Made by a program: the position numbers and the translations under genes. A stretch of 64,000 bases of DNA from positions 496,001 to 560,000 of the forward strand of contig CAYFPL010000002.1 of NCBI GenBank assembly GCA_964344935.1, read 5' to 3'. Of the stretch, positions 1 to 7,573 are shown piece by piece (position 1 is the stretch's first letter; the number at the start of each line of letters is the position of its first letter). The notes under the pieces are model-generated. The model had not been told where the DNA came from. It saw only the letters and a list, made by a program, of their open reading frames with translations, and made no database searches. Source of the DNA: GCA-2731375 sp964344935. GTDB lineage: Bacteria; Pseudomonadota; Alphaproteobacteria; GCA-2731375.

Positions 1-1045
1 CGATATCGACGGCGAAGCGGATATCGTCGAGGAGGTAGCCCGCATCGCCGGTTTCGACCGCATTGAATCCACTCCCCTGCCCCGCATCAACGTCACCGCC
101 AAGCCGGCCCTGACAACCATGCAGCGCCGCCGGCCCGTCGCCAAACGCGCCCTGGCGGTGCGTGGCATGGTGGAATGCGTCACCTGGTCCTTCATGCCGC
201 GCCGTTTTGCAGAACTGTTCGGCGGCGGCGGCGAAGAAATGCTGTTGGCCAATCCCATATCATCGGAACTGGACGCCATGCGCCCTTCCATGCTGGGCAA
301 TTTGATCCTCGCGGTGGGCCGCAACGTGGATCGCGGCCATGAAGACGTCGCTTTGTTCGAAGTCGGTCCCCAGTTCCGTGACCCTACGCCCACGGGGCAA
401 GATTTCGTCGCCGCCGGCGTGCGTCGGGGCCAGGATGCCCGCCGCCATTGGGCCCAAGGGCCGCGGCCCGTCGATACATATGATGCCAAGGCGGATGCCT
501 TGGCGGTTCTGGACGCCATCGGCGCGCCCACGCTAAGCATGCAGATCGCCCAGGAGGCGCCGGGTTGGTACCATCCGGGCCGCTCTGCGGTTATGCGTTT
601 GGGTCCTAAGAACGTTCTGGCCGCATTCGGCGAGATCCACCCGCGCATCCTGGACCGGTTGGACGTGACAGGCCCTATGGTCGGGTTCGAGGTCTTCATC
701 GAGAACGCGCCCCAGCCCAAGGCCAAGGCCTCCCGCAACCGTGACAAGCTTCTGGTCAGCGACCTGCCATCAGTACAGCGCGATTTCGCCTTTGTGGTGG
801 ACGCCGGCACAGCCGCCGACGCCATCCTCCGCGCCGCCAAGGGCGCCGACAAAAACCTGATTGCCGAGGTCAACATCTTCGATATTTATACGGGTGCCGG
901 CATAGACGACGGCAAGAAATCCGTCGCCATCACGGCCCGGCTGGAACCCACGGAAGCCACCCTCACCGACCCGGAGATCGAGGCCATCGCCGCCAAGATC
1001 GTCGCGGCGGTGGAAAAGGCTACAGGCGCCGTCCTGCGTGGTTGA
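1..1045 (+). CDS. pheT: Phenylalanine-tRNA ligase beta subunit, C-terminal part (5' end outside window)
   Basis: The beta chain of the cytoplasmic PheRS heterotetramer, which charges tRNA-Phe. The reading frame is open from base 2 and gives 347 residues. The first visible residues (DIDGEADIVEEVARIAGFD) match the end of the B5 domain, a DNA-binding-like fold of bacterial PheT. The core catalytic-like domain follows, and the last ~95 residues (from SDLPSVQRDFAF) are the ferredoxin-fold anticodon-binding domain typical of the PheT C-terminus. The first 40 codons contain no ATG, so the gene is truncated by the window edge and does not start at 119. The gene ends 4 nt before a perfect inverted repeat that precedes vapB. 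Confidence 0.95.
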   Translation, partial: DIDGEADIVEEVARIAGFDRIESTPLPRINVTAKPALTTMQRRRPVAKRALAVRGMVECVTWSFMPRRFAELFGGGGEEMLLANPISSELDAMRPSMLGNLILAVGRNVDRGHEDVALFEVGPQFRDPTPTGQDFVAAGVRRGQDARRHWAQGPRPVDTYDAKADALAVLDAIGAPTLSMQIAQEAPGWYHPGRSAVMRLGPKNVLAAFGEIHPRILDRLDVTGPMVGFEVFIENAPQPKAKASRNRDKLLVSDLPSVQRDFAFVVDAGTAADAILRAAKGADKNLIAEVNIFDIYTGAGIDDGKKSVAITARLEPTEATLTDPEIEAIAAKIVAAVEKATGAVLRG

Positions 1046-1048
1046 AAT

Positions 1049-1092
1049 ATCGGATCTTCCTCCTATTTTGGAGGAAAGGAGGAAGATCCGAT
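1049..1092 (+). promoter_or_regulatory. Perfect 15-bp inverted repeat covering the vapB ribosome site and start codon
   Basis: The left arm ATCGGATCTTCCTCC (1049-1063) and the right arm GGAGGAAGATCCGAT (1078-1092) are exact reverse complements around a 14-nt loop. The right arm contains the GGAGG Shine-Dalgarno (1078-1082) and the first two bases of the vapB ATG (1091). As DNA it fits an autoregulatory operator for the VapBC complex. As RNA it would hide the ribosome site. It could also act as a pheT 3' hairpin, but no T-run follows. Confidence 0.7.
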
Positions 1093-1345
1093 GCCACTCA
1101 ACATCAAGGATGATGAAACACACGAACTGGCCCGGAAGTTAGCCGATCTCACCGGCGAGACCATGACCAAGGCTGTCAAGACGGCGATCAAGGAGCGTCT
1201 GGCACGCTGCGAAAAATCCGATCGTCGGAAAGGTATTGCCGACAAACTCAACCGCTTGGCTGAATACTATTCCAGTCTGCCTGTCTATGATGACCGAACG
1301 CCTGACGAAATAATTGGGTACGACGAATTCGGTCTTCCCAAATGA
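1091..1345 (+). CDS. vapB: VapB-family antitoxin
   Basis: An 84-residue antitoxin of the PSK/Rv0623-type VapB family. It starts MPLNIKDDETHELARKLADL with the GETMTKAVKTAIKERL helix typical of these ribbon-helix-helix-like proteins. VapB antitoxins bind and inhibit the partner VapC RNase through the C-terminal tail and repress their own operon through the N-terminus. The ATG has a GGAGG Shine-Dalgarno 8 nt upstream, inside the inverted repeat at 1049-1092. The stop overlaps the vapC start (ATGA at 1342), which supports translational coupling. The base composition is slightly more AT-rich than neighbouring genes, as expected of a mobile toxin-antitoxin pair. Confidence 0.88.
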   Translation: MPLNIKDDETHELARKLADLTGETMTKAVKTAIKERLARCEKSDRRKGIADKLNRLAEYYSSLPVYDDRTPDEIIGYDEFGLPK

Positions 1346-1749
1346 TTGTCGTAGATTCGTCCGCTGTCGTTGCCATATTGTGTGGCGAGCCGGAAGCGCG
1401 GCTGTTCTCGACGATCGTGGAAGTTTCCGAAAACTGCTATTTAAGCGCGGCCACGATGCTGGAAGCGTCCATGGTGATGCATAATAGATTGGGTACCATC
1501 GCGGATCGATCCGTCGATGAATTCTTGGCGGACGCAGAGGTTGAAGTTGTGAATGTATCGCGCCGTACGGCAGAGATTGCATTTGTCGCGTTTCGGAGAT
1601 TCGGCAAAGGGACCGGGCAACCCGCCGTCTTGAACTTTAGCGATTGTTTTTCGTATGCATTGGCCAGGGACATGGATTTGCCCCTACTGTTCAAAGGCAA
1701 TGATTTCGCCCAGACTGATATACGGAATGCGCGCCAGGAATTTTCCTGA
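1342..1749 (+). CDS. vapC: VapC-family PIN-domain ribonuclease toxin
   Basis: A 135-residue PIN-domain protein, the usual length for VapC. Members are Mg2+-dependent RNases that cut tRNA or rRNA when not held by VapB. All four expected acidic metal ligands are visible: D5 (MIVVDSSA), E41 (ATMLEAS), D101 (NFSDCFSYALA) and D121 (KGNDF). The toxin is therefore probably intact. It is transcribed with vapB with a 4-nt overlap and ends 6 nt before the convergent enoyl-CoA hydratase gene. Confidence 0.9.
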   Translation: MIVVDSSAVVAILCGEPEARLFSTIVEVSENCYLSAATMLEASMVMHNRLGTIADRSVDEFLADAEVEVVNVSRRTAEIAFVAFRRFGKGTGQPAVLNFSDCFSYALARDMDLPLLFKGNDFAQTDIRNARQEFS

Positions 1750-1754
1750 AGCCT

Positions 1755-2561
1755 TCAACGCCCCTTGAAGACCGGTGCCCGTTTCTCCATGAAGGCCAGC
1801 GGCCCTTCCCGGGCATCTTCGGTACCGGCCAACCTTTCGGCTTCCGCCCGTTCCAGATCCAGGGCGTCCGCCTCGCTCAAATCGGCGGCTCGGCGCATGA
1901 CCTTGCGCGCGGCCTGCACGGCCAGTGGGGCGTTTGCCGCAACGGTTGCAGCCAGTTCCATGGCGACGCCCTCTATCTTCTCCGCGCCGACCACATAGTT
2001 CACCAAACCGGCCGCAAGCCCTGCATCCGCATCGATGGGGTTGCCGGTTAACAGCATTTCCGAGGCCAGGGCCGGGGCAACCAGACGAGCCAGACGGGCC
2101 GTGCCGCCCATGGCCGGGATCAGGCCCAACCTGGTCTCCGAGAGGCCCAGTCGGGCGCCGGAAGCAACAACGCGCAAATCGCCCGCCAGAAGCATTTCCA
2201 TGCCGCCGGCGATGGCATGACCGTTGGCGGCAACGATCAACGGCTTGCCCAGGTCAAAATCACGCAGCGTGGCGCGGCCGGGCAGGCCCGGGTCGGAGAC
2301 GATGGCATGGTCCCATTCATCCTCGGCCTCGCGGGCGCCGGTGTAGAGCGGTATGAACCGGCCCAGGTCAAAACCGGCACAGAATGTCGAGCCAGGGGCA
2401 CCGGTCAGAACCACGGCGCGGACCGCCTCGTCTGCCTGCAATGTCTCCCAACATGCCGCCAGCATCACGATCAGTTCCGGGTTCAGGGCGTTGCGTGCTT
2501 CGGGCCGGTTCAATCGCACCAGGGCCACCTCGTCCTTGCGCTCCTGTTCCAATACCGCCAT
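1755..2561 (-). CDS. Enoyl-CoA hydratase/isomerase family protein
   Basis: A 268-residue crotonase-fold protein. The oxyanion-hole segments are FCAGFDLGRF and the AIAGGMEMLLAGD region, and a catalytic-type Glu lies in SETRLGLIPAMGG. Such proteins hydrate or isomerise enoyl-CoA thioesters, but the exact substrate cannot be read from sequence. The start chosen is the ATG at 2561 (MAVLEQERKDE) because AGGAGG (2568-2573) lies 6 nt upstream. An in-frame start at 2588 would add nine residues without a ribosome site. The gene is divergent from the selenoprotein locus, with only 57 nt between the two starts. Confidence 0.88.
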   Translation of the reverse strand: MAVLEQERKDEVALVRLNRPEARNALNPELIVMLAACWETLQADEAVRAVVLTGAPGSTFCAGFDLGRFIPLYTGAREAEDEWDHAIVSDPGLPGRATLRDFDLGKPLIVAANGHAIAGGMEMLLAGDLRVVASGARLGLSETRLGLIPAMGGTARLARLVAPALASEMLLTGNPIDADAGLAAGLVNYVVGAEKIEGVAMELAATVAANAPLAVQAARKVMRRAADLSEADALDLERAEAERLAGTEDAREGPLAFMEKRAPVFKGR

Positions 2562-2618
2562 CTGATCCCTCCTATCCGTGATCGACACTGTATCGCAAAT
2601 TGACTACCCTTGGCGCCC

Positions 2619-4052
2619 ATGAAGACAGTTGAAAATGGCCTCGTCGCGGTGGTGAAACGGGACTGCGAAACCTGCGTCCTGATCGAACCGGTACTGGCCC
2701 AGTTGGCGGCGGACGGCATGGCCGTCTATAGCCAGGACGATCCCGCCTTTCCGGCCAGCGTGGACGACGTGCTGGATGACCGCGAGCTCGAGACATCGTT
2801 CAACCTGGATATCGAGACGGTGCCGACGGTCGTGCGTATGGAGAACGGCGCCGAAGTGGCGCGTGTGGTCGGTTGGGTGCGGGACGAATGGCAGGCTTTC
2901 ACCGGCATAACGGACTTGGGCGCGGACTTGCCCGGCTTTCGGCCTGGCTGCGGCTCAAAGAGTGTTGAGCCGGGCATCGCAGAGGAACTGGCTGTCCGGT
3001 TCGGTGATCTGCCGATCGTCTCCCGCAGGATCGAGGTCGCTCCCTTGGAAGACGAGATCGAGGCCTGTTTCGAGCGTGAATGGAGCGACGGCCTGCCGGT
3101 TGTGCCGCCGACGCCGGCGCGGGTCTACCGTATGTTGGGAGGCACGAAACGCTCGCCGGATGAGGTGGTCGGCCTGGTCCCCCCCGATCTGGCGCCTTGC
3201 ACAGTGGAAAAGGTGGCCATCAACGCCGTCATGGCGGGCTGCAAGCCGGAATACATGCCCGTGGTCCTGGCGGCGGTAGAGGCCGCACTGATCGAAGAAT
3301 TCTGTATGCACGGTTTGTTGTGCACCACCATGTTCGCTGGCCCCATGGTTGTCGTGAACGGCCCCATCAGACGCAAGATCGGTATGAACGCGCGGGAGAA
3401 TGCACTGGGCCAGGGCAACCGAGCCAACGCCACCATCGGCCGCGCCCTGCAACTGGTGATCCGCAATGTGGGCGGCGGCAAACCGGGCGGCATAGACCGG
3501 GCCTGCATGGGCAATCCGGGCAAGTACACCTTTTGCTTCGCCGAGGATGAAGAAGGCTCCAACTGGGAGTCCCTTGCGGTGGAGCGCGGTTTTTCGCCCG
3601 ACGCCTCCACCGTCACCCTATTCGCCGGTGACGGCGTACAGGCCATTTCGGATCAGAAATCCCGCGAGCCCACCTCGCTGGCGCGCACCTTCGCGGCTTG
3701 CCTGCGCATCGTGGATCATCCGAAATACGTGATGGCCGGCGATGCCTTCCTGGTAGTCTCGCCAGAGCACGAGCGCACCTTCGTCAACGCCGGCTGGTCC
3801 AAGGCAAGGTTGAAGGAAGAGTTGGATGAACTTTTGATGATCCCTGGCGAAGACCTAATCGTTGGCGCCGGCGGCATCGCAGAGGGTATCCCCGCCAAAA
3901 TGGCTGACAAAAGCTGGCCGAAATTCCGCCCCGGCGGTCTGAATATCGTCCGCGCCGGCGGCGGTGCGGGCATGTTCTCGGCCGTCATCGGCGGCTGGGC
4001 CGCCAGCGGCGAAACCGGATCCATTCCTGTCACAAAGGAGATAACGGAATGA
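2619..4052 (+). CDS. Thioredoxin-domain protein, partner of the UGSC selenoprotein
   Basis: A 477-residue protein with two parts. Residues 1 to ~105 look like a thioredoxin fold: a redox-type C16-E-T-C19 motif after the first strand and a VPTVVRMENG segment resembling the cis-Pro region. Residues ~135-477 form a conserved-looking Gly-rich domain of unknown function with several Cys (KPEYM, MNARENALGQGNRANATIG, GNPGKYTFCFAEDEE). I do not know its reaction. The stop overlaps the start of the UGSC gene (ATGA at 4049), so the proteins are probably made together, and a thiol-relay partner role is inferred. The start is ATG 2619; a TTG at 2610 is also in frame. No clear ribosome site precedes either, so the message may be leaderless. 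Confidence 0.75.
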   Translation: MKTVENGLVAVVKRDCETCVLIEPVLAQLAADGMAVYSQDDPAFPASVDDVLDDRELETSFNLDIETVPTVVRMENGAEVARVVGWVRDEWQAFTGITDLGADLPGFRPGCGSKSVEPGIAEELAVRFGDLPIVSRRIEVAPLEDEIEACFEREWSDGLPVVPPTPARVYRMLGGTKRSPDEVVGLVPPDLAPCTVEKVAINAVMAGCKPEYMPVVLAAVEAALIEEFCMHGLLCTTMFAGPMVVVNGPIRRKIGMNARENALGQGNRANATIGRALQLVIRNVGGGKPGGIDRACMGNPGKYTFCFAEDEEGSNWESLAVERGFSPDASTVTLFAGDGVQAISDQKSREPTSLARTFAACLRIVDHPKYVMAGDAFLVVSPEHERTFVNAGWSKARLKEELDELLMIPGEDLIVGAGGIAEGIPAKMADKSWPKFRPGGLNIVRAGGGAGMFSAVIGGWAASGETGSIPVTKEITE

Positions 4053-4573
4053 GTGATAAAACCATCATGCTCGACCCCACGTCCGAGCAGGAACCGGCCC
4101 GGCGCCAGTTGCTGCCCAGGCCGGAGAGTCTGGACGGACTGACAGTCGGGCTCTTGGATATTTCAAAACCGCGGGGCGATATCTTCCTCGACCGCCTGGA
4201 TGCAATGCTGAGCGAGAAGGGCATAACGGTCAAACGCTATAGCAAGCCCACGTTTACCCGCGTTGCGCCGGCGGAGTTGAAGCAGCAGATCGCCGATGAG
4301 GTTGACATCGTCGTCGAAGGCCTTGCCGATTGAGGTTCGTGCACGTCGTGCTGTATGCATGACATCACGGATCTTGAGAAGCGCGGCATCCCCGGCGTCG
4401 GCGTAGCCTCCACTGAATTCATTCCCGCCGCCGCCGCCCAGGCGGAATCCTTGGGCTTTGATGCGGCGATGGTCTTCGTGCCCCATCCCATCCAGGATCG
4501 CAACGACGACGAGATGCGGGATTTGGCCGAAGCTGCCTACCAGGAGATCATATCGCGGGTATCGCAAGCCTAG
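4049..4573 (+). CDS. UGSC-family selenoprotein (in-frame UGA at 4331)
   Basis: One 174-residue reading frame interrupted only by TGA at 4331-4333, read here as selenocysteine 95. Upstream residues end VDIVVEGLAD and downstream residues continue GSCTSCCMHDITDLEKRGIPG without a frame change. This gives the U-G-S-C motif of the family I know as UGSC (seleno)proteins, whose reaction is not established. The downstream half (GVASTEFIPAAAAQAESLGFD, VPHPIQDRNDDEM) resembles an alpha/beta Rossmann-like domain. A hairpin with bacterial SECIS geometry lies just after the UGA (4345-4363). The gene overlaps the stop of the thioredoxin-domain gene by ATGA. Without recoding it would look like a truncated 94-aa ORF plus a separate 72-aa ORF. 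SelB and tRNA-Sec genes are not in the window. Confidence 0.88.
4345..4363 (+). promoter_or_regulatory. Bacterial SECIS-like hairpin of the UGSC gene
   Basis: GTCGTGC (4345-4351) pairs with GCATGAC (4357-4363) in 7 bp including one G-U, around the loop TGTAT. Eleven nt separate the UGA from the stem and 18 nt separate it from the loop. A G is the second loop base. These values fit the known bacterial SECIS model (short stem, loop about 16-37 nt after UGA, G among the first two loop bases). Confidence 0.75.
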
Positions 4574-4583
4574 CGAATGGCGC

Positions 4584-7138
4584 CTATGTCGGCGGGCTGT
4601 CCCGATCCAGCAGCGCCAGGCGCTCCTGGGCCATATCAGGCTCTCCGCAATAGCGCAGGATCCACGAACGGGTCCGATCCCGCAGTGATACGGCGGCCCT
4701 GAATGCGTCTGCGCTGTCTTCCGGTTGCAGCTCGATAGCTTCGCCAATGATGACCCGAAAGGCGCCGCGTCGGGGCAGCCAGGTCCCGTCCCGCAGCACG
4801 GAACGGCTGCCGCGCAAAGCCATGGGCACCACCGGCTGTCCAGCCGCCACCGCAGCTTCGAAGGCGCCTAGGCGAAAAGCCCGCAAACCCGGCATCCGCT
4901 CGAAACTGGCTTCAGCAAAAAACAACAAGGGCGGCGCCTCCGCTTCGCGCTCGGCCAGACGTTGGGCATCCCTGACGCTCGCGGCGCTATCAAAGCGCTC
5001 AACAAACTCGGCGCCTAGACGCTGCAGCAAGACCCTTGTGAAGATGTTGCCGGCCAGTTCACCTTTGGCCACGAAAGACACCGGCTGTGGCAGGGCGGCG
5101 ACCAAGACAAATGCGTCCAGATAACTTTGGTGGTTGCAGACCAGAACGTGGTCTCCATTATCCGGTTGCGATCCAGAGACGGACAAGGGCAGGCCGGTCA
5201 AACGAAACGCAGCTCTTACCGCGTGATGGCTGAGACGCCACCGGAATTTGAGAGACGGCAACACGGCCAGCAAGAACCAGAGCGGCACCGCCACGGCGGC
5301 GAATACGAACCAACAATAACCCCCGTAGAAGGCTGCGCCCATGGTCTGTCGAAGGCGGCGCAGGCGCTGTGGCAGCGCCGAGACCGCCAAGCGCAGCAGC
5401 TGCAGCCAAACCGCACTTTGCGTCTTTCCAATAGCACCAGATTCGTAGACCTCCCGGCTGGCGGCGCGGCGAATCTTGCCGCTGGAGGTTTTCAGCACCG
5501 TGTTCGGTGGCGCCAGGACCACGTCATCGGCGGGTGACCCGGTCAGGTCTGTGACGATGCCGTTGATATCCCGACCGATGGCCGTGCGTCGTTCACCATC
5601 CTCTTCCCGGCTTTCCGCTAATACGATCAGGCGTTCCGTTCCCGAGCCAGGGTCATGGCTGCCGAATACGGCGACCCGGCCCTCCCGAATGCCTTCCACT
5701 TTGCCGACCTCGGCCTCGATTTCTTCAGGGTACAGATTGCGGCCGGCATGGATGATGATGTCCTTGCTGCGGCCGGTGATGAATAGCTCACCGTCGGCGA
5801 TATAGGCCAGATCGCCCGAATCCAGCCAGGCACCATCGAACATTTCTTCGGTCTTCTCCGGCGCCCGCAGATAGCCGCTGGTGGCGGAGGGTCCCTGGAA
5901 CTGCAGATGGCCCTGTTGACGATCGGGTAACTCGCGCCCGGCATCGTCAACCACCCGGATCTGGTGGCGTGGCAGCGGCAGTCCGCAACCAACAAACAAC
6001 AGCGCATGGGGGTCGCCCTCCGCAGCCGGTTCGGCACGGCCGGTGTTCATCAGCGGCGCACGGCTGACATGATCGATCCGCGGTGGCCGACCCATGGGCG
6101 GGAAAGCCAGACCTACGCTGCTCTCGGCCAGGCCATAGACCGGGAACATGGTTTCAGGCCGGAAGCCGAAATCGGCGAAGCGGTCGATGAATTTGTCCAA
6201 TGTCGCGGGACTGATCGCCTCGGCCCCGTTGGCCGCGATGCGCCAGGATGAAAGGTCGATGCCAGCCAGATCCTCGTCCTTGAGCCGCTTGAGGCAAAGT
6301 TCGTAGGCGAAATTCGGCGCCGCCGAAATTGTGCCACGATAACGGTGAATGGCCCTGAGCCAGCGTTGCGGCCGGGCGAGATAATCCAAGGGCGGCATGA
6401 TGACAAGGTGGATGGCGTAATAGAGACTGCCAAGCCAGGCCCCGATCAATCCCATATCGTGATAAAGCGGCAGCCAACTGACAAACACGTCATCGGATGT
6501 CACCTCTAGCGCCTCGCCCATGGCGCGGATATTGGCTAGCAGGTTGGCATGGGTCAGGATCACGCCCTTGGGGGTGCCTGTACTGCCGGAAGTATATTGC
6601 AGAAATGCCGTGTCCTCGCCCTGGGCGCGGAGCAGCGGCAGCGTCGTCCCTGGCGCCGCTGTGATCTCACTTGGTGTCACCACATGGCGCAACGTCGCCG
6701 CCAAGCTTCGCAGCAGGCCGGCCAACCGTTTCGCTTCGGGCATGGTGACCATGATCGCCGCCCGGCAATTGTCCACGATCGCCACATGGCGGCGCAGATG
6801 TTCTTCGATCTGGCTGGGCCGCGCCGGAGGATAAATGGGCACTGGCACCCCACCGGCCAGCAGCACGCCCATGAAGGTGGTGAAATAGGCCCGCTCGGTG
6901 TTCAACATGATGACGACTGAGTCGCCCTGGCCCAAGTCCCTTTCCCGTAGGCCGGCCGCTGTTCTTTGCGCCTCTGCCCAGAGTTCGGCATAGGTGATGA
7001 TCTCGCCGTCGTCCTGATCGCTATAAAGGCGAATATGGGGACGGTCGGGATGCGCCTCGACATGCCACTGTAGCGCCTCGATCAGGGTGCGGGCCCCCTC
7101 GGGCGCGGCGGCCTCGCCCAAGGCCAAATCCTCTATGC
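4584..7138 (-). CDS. Fatty acyl-AMP ligase fused to a PlsC-type acyltransferase (5' end in assembly gap)
   Basis: About 850 residues. Residues ~15-570 (numbered from the codon at 7127) are an AMP-dependent ligase with the P-loop YTSGSTGTPKGV at 178-190 and FAAL-like features, which activates a fatty acid as acyl-AMP. A membrane-spanning stretch near 590-615 follows. Residues ~640-830 are a lysophospholipid-type acyltransferase with the H-x4-D motif NHQSYLD (H666, D671) and an FFAEASFER block in place of the usual FPEG. An acyl carrier protein gene lies immediately upstream, so the likely path is acyl-AMP, then acyl-ACP, then an acylated lipid. The frame stays open into the N run at 7139, so the true start lies in or beyond the gap; the TTG at 7127 is not a convincing start. 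Confidence 0.87.
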
Positions 7139-7471
7139 NNNNNNNNNNCCTGTTATCTGTTCGCGCCCCTGAGCACCCTGAAGCGCCCGCAGCAGGTCTC
7201 TGGGTGTATCCGCATTGACCACCTGCTGCTCTGGCAGGGTAACGTCGAAATCCCGTTCCAGCCGGGTTAGAAGCTCCACGCGACCCAGACTGTCGAGCCC
7301 CAAATCCCTGTCCAGCGCGCTGTCCAGCGTAACCGTGCCCAATGCGGGGCCGTGGGGACGCAGCTCTTGCGACAATTGCCGCACCACGTGCAATAGCTTT
7401 TCAGCTTCTGCCGCCGAGCCGTCCGGGACCTGGGTATCGCCCAATTGGGTATCGTCGTGCGCCGTCATCAT
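7133..7471 (-). CDS. Acyl carrier protein (3' end in assembly gap)
   Basis: A phosphopantetheine-attachment protein with the motif LGLDSLGRVELL, in which S61 is the likely carrier serine. It has about 105 readable residues before the N run, and the apparent stop at 7133 depends on the gap length. The extended N-terminus (~30 residues before the helical domain) is longer than a housekeeping ACP. Together with the adjacent acyl-AMP ligase/acyltransferase this points to a dedicated carrier for that enzyme rather than general fatty acid synthesis. Two ATG codons are in tandem at 7471 and 7468. Confidence 0.85.
   Translation of the reverse strand: MMTAHDDTQLGDTQVPDGSAAEAEKLLHVVRQLSQELRPHGPALGTVTLDSALDRDLGLDSLGRVELLTRLERDFDVTLPEQQVVNADTPRDLLRALQGAQGREQITXXXXA
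7139..7148. other. Assembly gap (10 N)
   Basis: A run of ten N between the 3' end of the acyl carrier protein gene and the 5' end of the acyl-AMP ligase gene. The run is probably a placeholder for a gap of unknown length. The ACP stop and the ligase start are both hidden here. Confidence 0.98.
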
Positions 7472-7573
7472 CTCCGCCCCGTATTGAGAGCTGATTGTAG
7501 AGAATTTCTCGCGGCGGCGGTAATGTCGATTTAAGGCTGGTAATCCGGTTCAGGGCCTGGAAATCCGATGGGC

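Noticed and set aside
1049..1092. Inverted repeat considered as the pheT terminator
   Set aside because: No T-run follows the right arm, and the arm contains the vapB start signals. A secondary effect on pheT mRNA cannot be excluded.
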